DNA of 64,000 nucleotides, from positions 184,398 through 248,397 of the forward strand of contig NZ_JAAVIY010000005.1 in the NCBI RefSeq assembly GCF_014748335.1, given 5' to 3'. Position numbers and translations under genes: made by a program. Source of the stretch: Flavobacterium selenitireducens (GTDB taxonomy: Bacteria; Bacteroidota; Bacteroidia; Flavobacteriales; Flavobacteriaceae). The notes under the pieces were generated by a model. The model was not told where the DNA came from and made no database searches. It saw only the letters and a program-made list of their open reading frames with translations. This document shows positions 52,131-62,126 of this stretch, piece after piece (within the stretch, counting starts at the first letter, position 1; every line of letters begins with the position of its first letter).

Positions 52131-52256
52131 GTGGTTGCTGTGTTTGAGTTACTGATTCATTACAGTTTCTAACTACGAGCAACGATGGGTTTTGGTTTTA
52201 AGAATATTGCGTTTTTTTTAGCTATTTACGTTAAAGGCTGATATTCTAATGTTATT

Positions 52257-53903
52257 TTAATTTTTGATCGGTTTTTCCGACGCGGTTTTGATCGCTTTTT
52301 CAAGAATTTCGTCGCGCCCTTCGGCAATGCCCGAAACAGTCGGTTGGACTTCGATGTCGATTTTTACGCCGGTTCGCTGGGTTTGGGTGCCGTCCGGATA
52401 ATAGACACCGAGCCCGGTTATGTAAGTGCTTGTCCCGTCAGGGAAGATCGCATCGCTGACATTCCCGTCGGCTCCGGCAGTCTGGCTGCCGATTGTAATG
52501 GCGTTTGGCGCGCATTGCAATCCCATGACGGTAAACTCTCCGTGGCTTTGCGTCATTTCGTTGACCAGCAGAATAACTTTTCCTTTGAATTTATCATTTC
52601 CGTTCTTGCCGATAGACAATATTTTGTTCCAGTAAAATTTTCCGGGATAGTCTGGATCCGGTTGCGTAAAGGTGACGAAATCCTCACGCCCGAAAAGTTT
52701 TGCCCCGATCGCATAGACGGTTCCTTTCGGATAATTCCGTATATCAAAAATAATCGCGCTCGTTGCTTTGAGCATATCCCACATGGCGTCGATCTCTTTT
52801 ATTTCAAGTCTTCCCATGTCGACATATCCGATATTGTTATTGAGAATTTTCCACTTCGGATCGGTCTTTACCGGATCTTTTAAGTCGTCCGATAAGTAAC
52901 GTTTTACCGTCTTTTCGGCACTTTGCCCGTTCCTCGAAAAAACAATCGTCGCCGAATCGTCCGGACCGTTGAGGAATGCATAACGCCGTCTTTTCTTTAC
53001 TGCAGGATTTGAAGCCGGAAGATAACGGTCGCGCTCTTTCATTATTTCTGATATAGATTTACCGTTTACTTTTTCGATGACGTCGCCAATCCTTAGATCA
53101 TCTTTTTGTGCTTTTTCTACATCGTGAAACGAGGTTATGACCGCCTTTTCGTCGATAATCCGGAAATCGGCGGCGATCCAATAATGTCCGAAATAAGCGT
53201 TTGCTTGAGCTGTTGTGATGCCGGCGTGGCTGTCGTCCGTTCTGGTCACAAGCTCGAGCATGGCGAGGTGCAGTTCCTGTTCGCTTTTCGCGTTGTCGAA
53301 TTTCGGGATCATCTCCCGCAGCACGTCGTTCCAGTTTTGGTCGGTCAAATATTTGTTAGGGGAAAAGTACTCGAATTGGTTCCAGTATCGAATCAGCGAA
53401 AGCAGACGCAAATTGCGATCGTTCCAAACGCCGCTTCCGTATGTCTTCTCGTTTTTAAATTCTACGTTTCCGACAGGATCGTGCACGCCGAAATAATGCG
53501 ATTTTCCAAGAAACCGGTTTTGTTCGATCGACTTTAATTTACGGGAAACCGATTCCGAAAAAAGCGTAGGATCCTGCGTCCACGACAAATCGAAGTTCTT
53601 GTCAAGATATTTTTTGGACGAAGGTCTTGCGCAAGCTTTACAGGGCTTTACAGGCCCGAGTCCGTCGAGCCATTTGTCGTAAACCGCCGAAAGATCGCCC
53701 GAATTTGAAATTGTTTTCGTTTTTTCGATGATGTCGAAAAGTTGTGCGTCCCAATCGAATTTGCCGCCCGCAACCTCCGGATGGTAGTATTTGAGAAAGC
53801 CCCATAGCTTTGCCGTGGTGTATAATTTGTCGGTTTCAGTAAGGTTTTGGGCCAACCCGAAAGCCGATGCCAGAAGGAACGCGAGTGTCAAGAGTTTTTT
53901 CAT
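52257..53903 (-). CDS. S41-family carboxy-terminal processing-type peptidase (secreted)
   Basis: 548 aa from the ATG at 53903 (MKKLLTLAFLLASAFGLAQ, signal peptide). A helical/tricorn-like N-terminal part, a PDZ-like segment (DLRIGDVIEKVNGKSI) and an S41 catalytic domain with nucleophile Ser in LVNEMTQSHGEFTVMG. It hydrolyses peptides in the periplasm or outside the cell. 90 nt after the GNAT/nitrilase gene. Confidence 0.88.
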   Translation of the reverse strand: MKKLLTLAFLLASAFGLAQNLTETDKLYTTAKLWGFLKYYHPEVAGGKFDWDAQLFDIIEKTKTISNSGDLSAVYDKWLDGLGPVKPCKACARPSSKKYLDKNFDLSWTQDPTLFSESVSRKLKSIEQNRFLGKSHYFGVHDPVGNVEFKNEKTYGSGVWNDRNLRLLSLIRYWNQFEYFSPNKYLTDQNWNDVLREMIPKFDNAKSEQELHLAMLELVTRTDDSHAGITTAQANAYFGHYWIAADFRIIDEKAVITSFHDVEKAQKDDLRIGDVIEKVNGKSISEIMKERDRYLPASNPAVKKRRRYAFLNGPDDSATIVFSRNGQSAEKTVKRYLSDDLKDPVKTDPKWKILNNNIGYVDMGRLEIKEIDAMWDMLKATSAIIFDIRNYPKGTVYAIGAKLFGREDFVTFTQPDPDYPGKFYWNKILSIGKNGNDKFKGKVILLVNEMTQSHGEFTVMGLQCAPNAITIGSQTAGADGNVSDAIFPDGTSTYITGLGVYYPDGTQTQRTGVKIDIEVQPTVSGIAEGRDEILEKAIKTASEKPIKN

Positions 53904-53993
53904 GAATTGTATGGTCAGGCACGTATCACGAAACGAAGACACGGAAATTGTTTTACAATTCCAAACGTCGCTACCTAAATTTTCCTCGACAAG

Positions 53994-55502
53994 CTATTTT
54001 AGGAGACGCGTTTCATACAAATCGGTTCGGCGGTCTTTCATGATGCGCACCGAACCGTAGTGATGAAGTTCGTCGAGCAGCGACAGGTCGACGTCGGCGA
54101 TAAGCATCATTTCGGTGTTTGGAGTAGTTTCGGCTTTGATGCCGTTTGTCGGAAATTGAAAATCCGATGGCGTGAAAACTGCCGATTGGGCGAATTGTAT
54201 GTCCATATTGTTGACTTTGGGCAAATTCCCGACGCATCCCGCGATGGCGACATAACATTCGTTTTCTATCGCGCGTGCCTGGGCGCAATGTCGAACGCGG
54301 GTATATCCGTTTTGGGTATCGGTCAAAAACGGGACGAACAGGATCTGCATGCCTTGCTGGGCGTACAATCGCGACAGTTCCGGGAATTCCACGTCGTAGC
54401 AAATCAGTATGCCGACTTTTCCGCAATCCGTGTCGAAAACTTCGACCTTATCGCCTCCAACCATCGCGTAATATTTTTGTTCGTTCGGCGTGATATGGAT
54501 CTTGCGGAACTCGTCCACTTTACCCGTGCGGTGACAGAGATAGGAAACGTTGTAAAGTTTCCCGTTGTCGAGCAGCGGCATGCTTCCGGTGATGATGTTG
54601 ACATTGTACGAGAGCGAATACTCGTGCATCTTCGCGACGATTTCCGCGGTCTTGGTTGCTAGCTCGCGCATGGCTTCGGTCTCGGGCAAATGGTTGTAAG
54701 GCTCGAGCAGAGGCGTGTTGAACAATTCGGGAAACATGATGAAGTCCGATTGGTAACCGCTGACGGCATCGATAAAAAAGCGCACTTGCTCGTAAAACGT
54801 TTCCATGTCAGGGAAAAGCCGCATTTGCCATTGCACGAGCCCGAGCCGGATTTTCATAGATGATCGCGCCGAAGCGTGAATGCCCTGATAGTAAATGTTG
54901 TTCCATTCGATAAGCGTCGCAAATTCCTTTGACTCGTGATCGCCGGGAAGATAATTCTGGAGGACTTTGCGGACGTGGAAATCGTTGGCCATCTGGAACG
55001 TCAGCGTCGAATCGTAAATCTCTTTGCTTTTTACCTTGTCGATGTATTGGCGGGGCGAAAGTTCCGATGAGTACTGATGATATCCGGGTATGCGTCCGCC
55101 GGCGATAATGCTCTTGAGGTTTAAGTTTTCGCACAATTGCTTGCGTGCTTCGTACAGACGTCGTCCAAGCCGCAATCCGCGATATTCGGGATGGACGAAA
55201 ATCTCTATTCCGTAAAGCGTATCGCCTTTTGGATCGTGGGTCGAAAACGAATAATCGCCTGTGATCAGTCGGTAGGTGTGCTTATCGCCGAACTCGTCGT
55301 AGTCGACAATTATCGATAGGGCACAGGCCACAACCTTATCGTCAACCGCAATGCATTGCTGGCCCTCGGGAAATAATTTGAGAAGTCGCCCAATGCTGGC
55401 TTTGCTCCAAACCTGTCCGCCCAAAGTGTCGTAAGCTTCACGCATGGAGTCGCTGAGATCTTGGTAGTCGTCTAAGGTCAGGTTTCGGATTTCTATGTTC
55501 AT
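53994..55502 (-). CDS. GNAT N-acetyltransferase fused to a carbon-nitrogen hydrolase (nitrilase superfamily)
   Basis: 502 aa. Residues 1-150 are a GNAT domain (FVHPEYRGLRLGRRLYEARK acetyl-CoA loop). Residues about 215-490 are a nitrilase-superfamily amidohydrolase with Glu in FIMFPELFNTPLL, Lys in FRKIHITPNEQ and Cys in VGILICYDVEFPEL, a complete E-K-C triad. This fusion is a known family of unknown substrate. A role in amine or amide modification is likely. Confidence 0.92.
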   Translation of the reverse strand: MNIEIRNLTLDDYQDLSDSMREAYDTLGGQVWSKASIGRLLKLFPEGQQCIAVDDKVVACALSIIVDYDEFGDKHTYRLITGDYSFSTHDPKGDTLYGIEIFVHPEYRGLRLGRRLYEARKQLCENLNLKSIIAGGRIPGYHQYSSELSPRQYIDKVKSKEIYDSTLTFQMANDFHVRKVLQNYLPGDHESKEFATLIEWNNIYYQGIHASARSSMKIRLGLVQWQMRLFPDMETFYEQVRFFIDAVSGYQSDFIMFPELFNTPLLEPYNHLPETEAMRELATKTAEIVAKMHEYSLSYNVNIITGSMPLLDNGKLYNVSYLCHRTGKVDEFRKIHITPNEQKYYAMVGGDKVEVFDTDCGKVGILICYDVEFPELSRLYAQQGMQILFVPFLTDTQNGYTRVRHCAQARAIENECYVAIAGCVGNLPKVNNMDIQFAQSAVFTPSDFQFPTNGIKAETTPNTEMMLIADVDLSLLDELHHYGSVRIMKDRRTDLYETRLLK

Positions 55503-56195
55503 CGGGTTGCGTTTTCTTAGTTTTTCAGAAGGTACGCAAATCTTTGGAAACAGGCGAGTGGGTTGGGAAGTTTAGCGTTTTGTTGACATAAATTCCAAGT
55601 ACTAAACTTCAATTGGTTTTGATGCATTAAATTTTAAATGCCTTTAATTTCGATTTTTGTTCGAAACCTGAGTCTCACATTACGATCGTTGAGGTTTTGT
55701 GCCGTTGGAATTTATTTTTGGATGGGTTTATTTTTGCTGAATCGAATCGGAAATTACGGATTATTTTGTCCGATTTTTTTTCGCATTGATATACGGATTT
55801 TCACTGACCACACGGTTTGTCTGTTTCTTTTGCGGAGGATTTTTGGTTTTGGACGAGTGGATAAATACGCAAATCAGTGTTTAAGGAATTTCTTTTTTTG
55901 GCAGTAGGAGTGTGACTGACCCGCCTTCGAAATTTAAACCGCGAATTCGCGAATAAAAGATAATGCCGGAATCCTGGCGCCCACAGGGTCCGATTGTTGA
56001 TGAAATTTGAATCGGTACAACCAATTGTGAGATTCCAAAAAAGCAAATCCCAAAATCAGGTAATGAAATTGTTGGTTTCAAACTGTTGGACTCGATTGTT
56101 TGGCTTTTCGTTTCCAAACAAGGTTCGGGATCGCGAAAGGTGTAAAGCAACTATGGAATTTGGTCAAAAAAACCTCGGTAGTATTTGATACTCAA
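55503..56195. other. Gene-free gap
   Basis: About 690 bp between the GNAT/nitrilase promoter side and the rplT terminator. AT-rich; open frames here have no protein-like composition. No repeat or RNA structure recognised. Confidence 0.5.
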
Positions 56196-56227
56196 ACAAA
56201 AAAATCCCGCCTTTCGAGCGGGATTTT
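56196..56227 (-). terminator. Terminator of the thrS-infC-rpmI-rplT operon
   Basis: Perfect 10-bp stem AAAATCCCGC/GCGGGATTTT with loop CTTTCGA; T run on the minus strand. Confidence 0.9.
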
Positions 56228-56256
56228 GAGTAAGTCATTCCGATTTATAAAAACGT

Positions 56257-56601
56257 TTATTTTACTTTGTTCACGATGGCTTTGAAAGCCTCTGGGTGAT
56301 TCATGGCAAGATCGGCAAGAACTTTACGGTTCAATTCGATGTTGTTTTTCTTCACCAATCCGATGAACTGTGAGTAAGACATTCCTTCCAAACGGGCACC
56401 GGCGTTGATACGCATGATCCACAATGAACGGAAGTTTCTCTTTTTTGCTTTGCGGTCGCGATATGCGTACAACATTGCTTTTTCGACAGCGTTTTTGGCA
56501 ACTGTCCAAACGTTCTTACGACGACCAAAGAAACCTTTGGCCTGCTTCAATACTTTTTTTCTGCGAGCTCTTTTAGCTACGGAGTTTACTGATCTTGGCA
56601 T
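56257..56601 (-). CDS. rplT: 50S ribosomal protein L20
   Basis: 114 aa, standard length; [20 protein letters not shown] start and the [19 protein letters not shown] core are diagnostic. It binds 23S rRNA early in 50S assembly. Last gene of the operon. Confidence 0.98.
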   Translation of the reverse strand: MPRSVNSVAKRARRKKVLKQAKGFFGRRKNVWTVAKNAVEKAMLYAYRDRKAKKRNFRSLWIMRINAGARLEGMSYSQFIGLVKKNNIELNRKVLADLAMNHPEAFKAIVNKVK

Positions 56602-56689
56602 ACTTTTTTTGTTTTTTGCAGCAGGCGTCCTGAATTGAATCTAAGGAACTTGGTGAGCCCGATACAGGGTTATATAATAATTTAACCGA

Positions 56690-56762
56690 ACAATTGGTCA
56701 GTTGTCAGCGTTGGTTGTCAATTGTCAGACTAGGCGTTTGTCAACTATCAACTGTCAACCAA
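56690..56762. repeat. Short tandem repeat (TTGTCA)
   Basis: Repeated TTGTCA/TGTCAACTATCAACTG units fill the gap between rplT and rpmI. Confidence 0.6.
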
Positions 56763-56766
56763 TAAC

Positions 56767-56964
56767 TTAAATAAGACGCAACTGTTGTTTTACGCTTTTT
56801 TCGTCAGTTTTGTGAACCAAAGCTGAGTGAGTCAAAGCAAGCTTGCGCTTTTTAGACTTCTTGGTAAGGATGTGGCTCTTGAAAGCGTGTTTCCTCTTGA
56901 TTTTTCCAGAGCCGGTCACTTTAAAGCGTTTCTTGGCGCTGGATTTGGTTTTCATTTTAGGCAT
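56767..56964 (-). CDS. rpmI: 50S ribosomal protein L35
   Basis: 65 aa; [20 protein letters not shown] start and [18 protein letters not shown] are diagnostic of bL35. Between infC and rplT, the conserved order. Confidence 0.98.
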   Translation of the reverse strand: MPKMKTKSSAKKRFKVTGSGKIKRKHAFKSHILTKKSKKRKLALTHSALVHKTDEKSVKQQLRLI

Positions 56965-57065
56965 AATTCCTAATTATTGTGGTTTGACTTACTTTTTGTT
57001 TAACGTTAAAGTTTACTGTTAAAGTTGGCCGCGAACGAGCACCTTAAACTTAAAACTTTAAGCAT

Positions 57066-57623
57066 TTACTTCTTTTTCTTCGGCGCAATAAACATGATCA
57101 TACGCTTTCCTTCGAGCACTGGCATGGCCTCTACTTTTCCCCATTCTTCGAGGTCGGTAGCGAGTTTCAAAAGCAAGATTTGCCCTTGATCCTTGTAAAT
57201 GATCGAACGTCCTTTAAAGAAAACGAAAGCTTTTACCTTCGAACCTTCCTTAAGGAACTTCTCTGCATTCTTGCGCTTGAATTCGTAATCGTGATCGTCC
57301 GTCTGAGGTCCAAAACGTATTTCCTTGATCGTCACTTGCGTAGACTTTGCTTTCAGGGCTTTATCACGTTTTTTCTGCTCGTAAACGAACTTCTTGTAAT
57401 CCATGATCTTGCAAACCGGCGGAACGGCATTTGGCGAAATTTCGACCAAATCCAATTCTTGTTCGTCGGCCATGCGCAGGGCATCGGTCAATTTGACGAC
57501 TATCGGCTCGGCACCATCGCGAATAAGGCGTATTTCGTTTACGCCGCGAATGTGCTGGTTGATGCGGTGGGCATCCTTTTTTTCTACACGGGCCGGGCCC
57601 CTGTTGTTACTTCTTATTGCTAT
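57066..57623 (-). CDS. infC: Translation initiation factor IF-3, starting on ATA
   Basis: 185 aa when started at the ATA at 57623-57621. From the in-frame stop TAA at 57638-57636 to the first internal ATG (57491) there is no ATG, GTG or TTG, yet the frame encodes the conserved IF-3 N-terminus ([20 protein letters not shown] and [14 protein letters not shown]). IF-3 rejects non-AUG starts, so infC genes use rare start codons (AUU in E. coli) for autoregulation; here ATA appears to play that role. The C-terminal domain is complete ([18 protein letters not shown]). Operon thrS-infC-rpmI-rplT. Confidence 0.93.
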   Translation of the reverse strand: MAIRSNNRGPARVEKKDAHRINQHIRGVNEIRLIRDGAEPIVVKLTDALRMADEQELDLVEISPNAVPPVCKIMDYKKFVYEQKKRDKALKAKSTQVTIKEIRFGPQTDDHDYEFKRKNAEKFLKEGSKVKAFVFFKGRSIIYKDQGQILLLKLATDLEEWGKVEAMPVLEGKRMIMFIAPKKKK

Positions 57624-57629
57624 GGCTTT

Positions 57630-57664
57630 ATAAGTTTAAAGTTAGACTTTGTTTAAAGTTTAGT
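57630..57664. repeat. Heptamer-type repeat in the thrS-infC gap
   Basis: AAGTTTAAAGTTAGACTTTG and GTTTAAAG units between the thrS stop and infC start. Confidence 0.5.
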
Positions 57665-57665
57665 G

Positions 57666-59618
57666 TTAAGCTCCAAACGTTTTTAGTGTTGTGCTGATTT
57701 CTTCGTTGACCACGCGTGCGAATTCTTCGATAGAAACGGTAACGTTGCCTTTGCCTTCCTGTCCGTGGCGTCTCACCGAGATCGTCCCGTTTTTTTCCTC
57801 TTCTTCGCCCACGATGAGCATGAAAGGGAATTTTTTAGTTTCGGCTTCACGGATTTTCTTCCCGATCGTCTCGTTGCGGTTGTCAATTAGGGCGCGAATT
57901 TCGTGATTTTCGAGCAATTCCAAAACTTTTTTCGCATAATTTTCATATTTCTCACTCAAAGACAGAATGATAGCTTGCTCCGGCATCAGCCAAAGTGGGA
58001 AGTTTCCTGCCGTGTGCTCCAAAAGGATGGCGATAAAACGCTCCATCGACCCGAATGGCGCGCGGTGGATCATTACCGGACGATGCAATTCGTTGTCGGA
58101 ACCTTTATAGGTCAGATCGAAACGCTCTGGCAGATTGTAATCGACCTGGATCGTTCCTAATTGCCATTGCCGACCCAGCGCATCTTTTACCATAAAATCG
58201 AGTTTCGGGCCGTAAAATGCCGCCTCGCCGGACTCGATCACATAATTGAGGCCTTTGTCGCGTGCCGCGTTGATGATCGCCTGCTCGGCTTTCTCCCAGT
58301 TTTCGACAGATCCGATGTACTTGTCCGGATTGTCGAGGTCGCGAACCGAAACCTGGGCCGTGAAATTCTCGAACCCTAAAGATCCGAAAACATACAATAC
58401 CAAATCGATTACGTTCTTGAATTCGGCATCCAACTGGTCCGGCGTACAGAAAATATGGGCGTCGTCCTGGGTAAATCCGCGAACGCGTGTCAACCCGTGC
58501 AACTCACCTGACTGCTCGTATCGGTAAACCGTCCCGAATTCCGCATAACGCTTCGGCAAATCCTTGTACGACCATGGTTTTACAGCGTAAATCTCGCAGT
58601 GGTGCGGGCAGTTCATCGGCTTCAGCAAAAATTCCTCACCTTCGGCAGGTGTGTGGATCGGCTGGAACGAATCGGCTCCGTATTTAGCGTAATGACCGGA
58701 AGTCACATACAAATCCTTCATTCCGATATGAGGCGTGACGACTTGTTCGTAACCTGCTTTTTTCTGCGCTTTTCTCAAGAATTGTTCAAGGCGATCGCGC
58801 AAAGCGGCACCTTTTGGCAGCCACAGCGGCAAACCTTGCCCTACTTTTGGTGAAAATGCGAACAATTCCAGTTCTTTTCCGAGCTTGCGGTGATCACGTC
58901 GTTTCGCTTCTTCGAGAAGTTCGAGGTAATCGGTAAGGTCTTTTTGTTTTGGGAATGAAATTCCGTAAACACGCGTCAACTGCTTGTTCTTTTCGTCTCC
59001 TCTCCAATAAGCGCCCGCAACCGACATGATTTTGACGGCTTTGATGATGCCTGTGTTCGGAATGTGTCCGCCTCGGCAAAGATCGGTGAACGTCGAATGG
59101 TCGCAGAAGGTAATCGTGCCGTCTTCGAGGTTTTCGATCAATTCTACCTTATATGGATTGTTTTCTTTCTGATAAAATGCCAGCGCATCTGCCTTGGAAG
59201 CTGAACGCATCGTGAATTCGAATTTGCCGCGCGCGATCTCGAGCATTTTGTCTTCGATGGCTTTGAAATCGGCATCCGAAATTTTGATGTCTCCAAAATC
59301 GACATCATAGTAAAACCCATTCTCTATTGCAGGCCCAATCGTCAGTTTGACGCCTTGATAGATTTCCTGGAGTGCTTGCGCCAGAACGTGGGAAGTGGAA
59401 TGCCAGAACGCTTTTTTGCCGTCCTTGTCGTTCCACGTATAAAGAACCAAAGAACCGTCGGTGGTAAGCGGCGTTTCGGTCTCTACGGTCGTGCCGTTAA
59501 ATGCGGCCGAAATTACGTTCCGGGCCAAACCTTCGCTTATGCTTTTGGCGACATCCATCGGAGTTGCGCCACTTTCAAACTCTTTTACCGAGCCGTCGGG
59601 CAATGTTATCTTGATCAT
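57666..59618 (-). CDS. thrS: Threonine-tRNA ligase
   Basis: 650 aa, full length. N-terminal TGS domain ([14 protein letters not shown]), editing domain with [15 protein letters not shown], catalytic class II core (zinc ligands in [42 protein letters not shown]) and anticodon-binding domain. It charges tRNA-Thr. A perfect -7 box TATATTTG at 59644-59637 lies 18 nt before the ATG; no thrS operator or T-box seen. Confidence 0.98.
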   Translation of the reverse strand: MIKITLPDGSVKEFESGATPMDVAKSISEGLARNVISAAFNGTTVETETPLTTDGSLVLYTWNDKDGKKAFWHSTSHVLAQALQEIYQGVKLTIGPAIENGFYYDVDFGDIKISDADFKAIEDKMLEIARGKFEFTMRSASKADALAFYQKENNPYKVELIENLEDGTITFCDHSTFTDLCRGGHIPNTGIIKAVKIMSVAGAYWRGDEKNKQLTRVYGISFPKQKDLTDYLELLEEAKRRDHRKLGKELELFAFSPKVGQGLPLWLPKGAALRDRLEQFLRKAQKKAGYEQVVTPHIGMKDLYVTSGHYAKYGADSFQPIHTPAEGEEFLLKPMNCPHHCEIYAVKPWSYKDLPKRYAEFGTVYRYEQSGELHGLTRVRGFTQDDAHIFCTPDQLDAEFKNVIDLVLYVFGSLGFENFTAQVSVRDLDNPDKYIGSVENWEKAEQAIINAARDKGLNYVIESGEAAFYGPKLDFMVKDALGRQWQLGTIQVDYNLPERFDLTYKGSDNELHRPVMIHRAPFGSMERFIAILLEHTAGNFPLWLMPEQAIILSLSEKYENYAKKVLELLENHEIRALIDNRNETIGKKIREAETKKFPFMLIVGEEEEKNGTISVRRHGQEGKGNVTVSIEEFARVVNEEISTTLKTFGA

Positions 59619-59636
59619 GCTTTAAAATTAGAAATG

Positions 59637-59644
59637 CAAATATA
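59637..59644 (-). promoter_or_regulatory. -7 box of the thrS operon
   Basis: TATATTTG on the minus strand, 18 nt before the thrS ATG; a TTAATTG-rich short repeat lies at the -33 position. Confidence 0.5.
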
Positions 59645-60150
59645 GTTGACAATTAACAATTAGTAATTAATAATTAATAATGTTTTGGGCTGAGATGGGC
59701 GTCCATTCGATTGGGATTTATTGTATTCGCGCTGATTGTTGCTCATGTTCCGGCGCTGGAGCGGAACGTGTTTTCATTCATTTAGTTCTTTTGATATCGC
59801 TTAAGCGCCATTATTCGATTTTCGCTTGTTTGTCAAATTTCCGGAAAAGATTTTGGTTTATCCGACAACAAACGTTTATAAATGACTACAAATGATTACA
59901 AACGTTTACAAACGCTTACAAACGACAGTAAGTGTTTAATGGTCGGATAATTTGTTCTGCATTCGCCAAATTTGCATTGTTCACGATCACGTCCGACGGT
60001 GGCAACCGAACGCGCTTCAGTTTACTCGCGGTTGAAACCTGACCGATCGTGACCAAACATAAATTGAAAGAATTTGGTGCATCGAATCAAGGTCTTTGAA
60101 ATAGTGTATTGAAGCGGCTGTAGACTTGCAAGGATCTTACTTCGGTTTAG
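59645..60150. other. Gene-free gap with short tandem repeats
   Basis: About 500 bp. AATTAATAATT-type repeats at 59646-59680 and TTACAAACG(T/C)-type decamer repeats at 59868-59935 are present. No coding frame or terminator recognised in the rest. Confidence 0.55.
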
Positions 60151-60260
60151 GCTGCGTTAAGGATGGAGGCGTTGTCTGAGCTCTTTTGCTTGAAACCCGC
60201 GAGGCGTCGCGACCTGTTAGGCCGTAAAGCAAAAAGCGAGGCCGACAGCCTGGCCCGTAA
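60151..60260 (+). repeat. Modular inverted-repeat element, copy F
   Basis: Left arm GCGTTAAGGATGGAGGCG then GAGCTCTTTTGC; right arm GCAAAAAGCGAGG then CCGACAGCCTGGCCC; the centre includes GCGAGGCGTCGC. Directly next to the terminator of the outer-membrane protein gene. Confidence 0.65.
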
Positions 60261-60261
60261 C

Positions 60262-60289
60262 AAAAAAGCAGCCCTCAAAGCTGCTTTTT
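60262..60289. terminator. Bidirectional terminator
   Basis: Perfect stem AAAAAGCAGC/GCTGCTTTTT with loop CCTCAAA, 22 nt after the stop of the outer-membrane protein gene. Confidence 0.85.
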
Positions 60290-60310
60290 GTTGAAGGGAA
60301 CGCCCAAATA

Positions 60311-61435
60311 TCAAAGGTCGATACGCAGGCCTACGGACAATACGTTTTCCTTTTGGAGGCCGTTCTTGAACAAAGGATTGAGGTCGTATGTCACATAAAG
60401 CGCCGTCGGGCCAAAACCGGCGTAGGCACCGACTCCGTAGATGAAATTGCTGACATTGAATGAATTCCTGTAGCTTTCGTCCCGCTTGCGACCGTCGACC
60501 TTGTAGCGCAACGTTTGGTTATTCCAGATGTTCAGACCGGCGTAACCTCCAATGCCGAATTTCCAGTTATTGACCGTGGAGTAGCGCACGCGATCATAAT
60601 ATTCCAGTTTTTTTGAGTTTCCGAATTCGAGATAAGCCGGGAACACTAGGTTGGTTATGCGCAGCTTTTGGTATTTCAAATTATGCTCAAACGGCTGATA
60701 GAAAGTTTGGTCGCCGTCTACCGCAAAAATGCGATTGCCTGTGAGTTCAAAAGAATGGATTTGGAGAGCGGTTCCGTAGGCGAGACGCCAAAAATTGGAA
60801 TCTTTCAGCAGGCGCGTCCGGAAGGTAAAACCTAGTTCGGCGAATCCGCTTTTCCAGATTTTATATGGTGAATCCTTTAGTGAGCGGTCGCCGGAAATGG
60901 CGTTGTTGATCCCGCCTGCCACAACAATGTCCGTGTAGGTGCGCTTGTCGTATTGGACTTTTTTGCTGTTGTTTTCGTATCCGAAACCCAACAGGAAACT
61001 GCCGTTGTCGTCATAGGAGTTGCCCAGGCCTAGCTCAAGTGTCGAACTTCGTTCGTATTGAAACGTCCAGTTGCTGTTGGTGCGTTCTGCCAATTGAAGT
61101 TGGTTCTCTATGATCGCTATTTTGTTGTCGATGTTGAGCGCGGCTTCCTTCGCTGCGTCTTCCTTGAGTTTTTGGGCTTCTTCGACCGAGATTTCCTTTT
61201 TCTCAAGACGAGTGTTAATATGCGCGATCGTTTGCTTGAGCTTAAACTTTTCCTGTTTTTCCACGCGCTCTTTCTCTTCGTTGAGGTCTTTGAGACGATT
61301 CGCTTTTCTCGCCTCGGCATGTTTTAAAGCCACAGAATCGAGAACGGGTTCATTTAGGTGCTGTGGGATGTTTTGGGCGTTCAGGCAAGGCATGACAAGG
61401 CCTGTCGCCAATAAGGCGAAAATGATTTTTTTCAT
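60311..61435 (-). CDS. Predicted outer-membrane beta-barrel protein with periplasmic coiled coil
   Basis: 374 aa with a signal peptide ending in CLNAQ. Residues about 35-115 are a charged coiled coil (EARKANRLKDLNEEKERVEK). The remainder has alternating polar and aromatic residues and ends LSVGLRIDL, a beta-barrel-type end. No family is firmly recognised. Third gene after the sigma factor and membrane protein, so probably part of that regulon. Confidence 0.7.
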   Translation of the reverse strand: MKKIIFALLATGLVMPCLNAQNIPQHLNEPVLDSVALKHAEARKANRLKDLNEEKERVEKQEKFKLKQTIAHINTRLEKKEISVEEAQKLKEDAAKEAALNIDNKIAIIENQLQLAERTNSNWTFQYERSSTLELGLGNSYDDNGSFLLGFGYENNSKKVQYDKRTYTDIVVAGGINNAISGDRSLKDSPYKIWKSGFAELGFTFRTRLLKDSNFWRLAYGTALQIHSFELTGNRIFAVDGDQTFYQPFEHNLKYQKLRITNLVFPAYLEFGNSKKLEYYDRVRYSTVNNWKFGIGGYAGLNIWNNQTLRYKVDGRKRDESYRNSFNVSNFIYGVGAYAGFGPTALYVTYDLNPLFKNGLQKENVLSVGLRIDL

Positions 61436-61463
61436 GATGATTGAAATTTTAGTGGATGATTAT

Positions 61464-62126
61464 TTAATTGTTTCCGAATGCTACCCGGATACGTTTCTGC
61501 TTGAAGACATTTTCAATGATGCCGCTTCTAAAGCTTTCGTCGAGCTCTGATTCACTCGCTTTCAAAAGCGCGTTTGCATCAGTTGGTTTGGATAGTCCGC
61601 GACCGGCGGCAATTTCCTTACGGGCGATCTCGATGAGGAGGTCAACGTCGTTGGGATCGGTTTTTTTTGCCGATTCTAAAGTCAGGGGGATTTTTGAAGT
61701 AATTTTTTTATCGGCAGGCGAGCGGGTCAACTCTGCGGAAGCGATCGTCAACGTTTCCTGGACGCCTTGTTTCGGCTCTGCCGTTGTCGAAGGAACCTGT
61801 TCAATCATTTTGGGCTCCGTGTCCGACGGTCTGGTTGCGACTTCCATCGGCTCGATGATTTCCAGGGTAGTTTTTGTCGATCGGGTCTCAAGTTCGATCT
61901 TTTTAACCTCCACAACCTCATGCGTAATTTCCGCTTGACGGCCCGCATTGAACAACAACGTAGTGCCTAATCCCAAAATTAGCACAGCGGCAATCCAATA
62001 AATCGCAGTATTTTTTTTTGGTTGACGTTCCCGCTGCAAGTTCACGCGTTCCCAGGCGTTTCCCGATGGCGTTATCGCGCGTTCGTTGAGTTTGCGTCCC
62101 AGCTCTTTCTCAAAATTCTTGTCCAT
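61464..62126 (-). CDS. Single-pass membrane protein, likely anti-sigma or sigma-linked factor
   Basis: 220 aa from the ATG at 62126 (MDKNFEKELGRKLNERAITP). Cytosolic N-terminus, one membrane helix (AIYWIAAVLILGLGTTLLF, about 40-60) and a Glu/Lys/Thr-rich periplasmic part. It overlaps the sigma-factor gene by 17 bp. This position and topology fit an anti-sigma factor, but no zinc motif (HxxxCxxC) is present, so it could instead be a regulated structural protein. Confidence 0.65.
   Translation of the reverse strand: MDKNFEKELGRKLNERAITPSGNAWERVNLQRERQPKKNTAIYWIAAVLILGLGTTLLFNAGRQAEITHEVVEVKKIELETRSTKTTLEIIEPMEVATRPSDTEPKMIEQVPSTTAEPKQGVQETLTIASAELTRSPADKKITSKIPLTLESAKKTDPNDVDLLIEIARKEIAAGRGLSKPTDANALLKASESELDESFRSGIIENVFKQKRIRVAFGNN

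Noticed and set aside
55638..55907. 89-codon plus-strand frame in the gap before rplT
   Set aside because: Phe/Leu-rich translation of AT-rich non-coding DNA with no promoter or homology.
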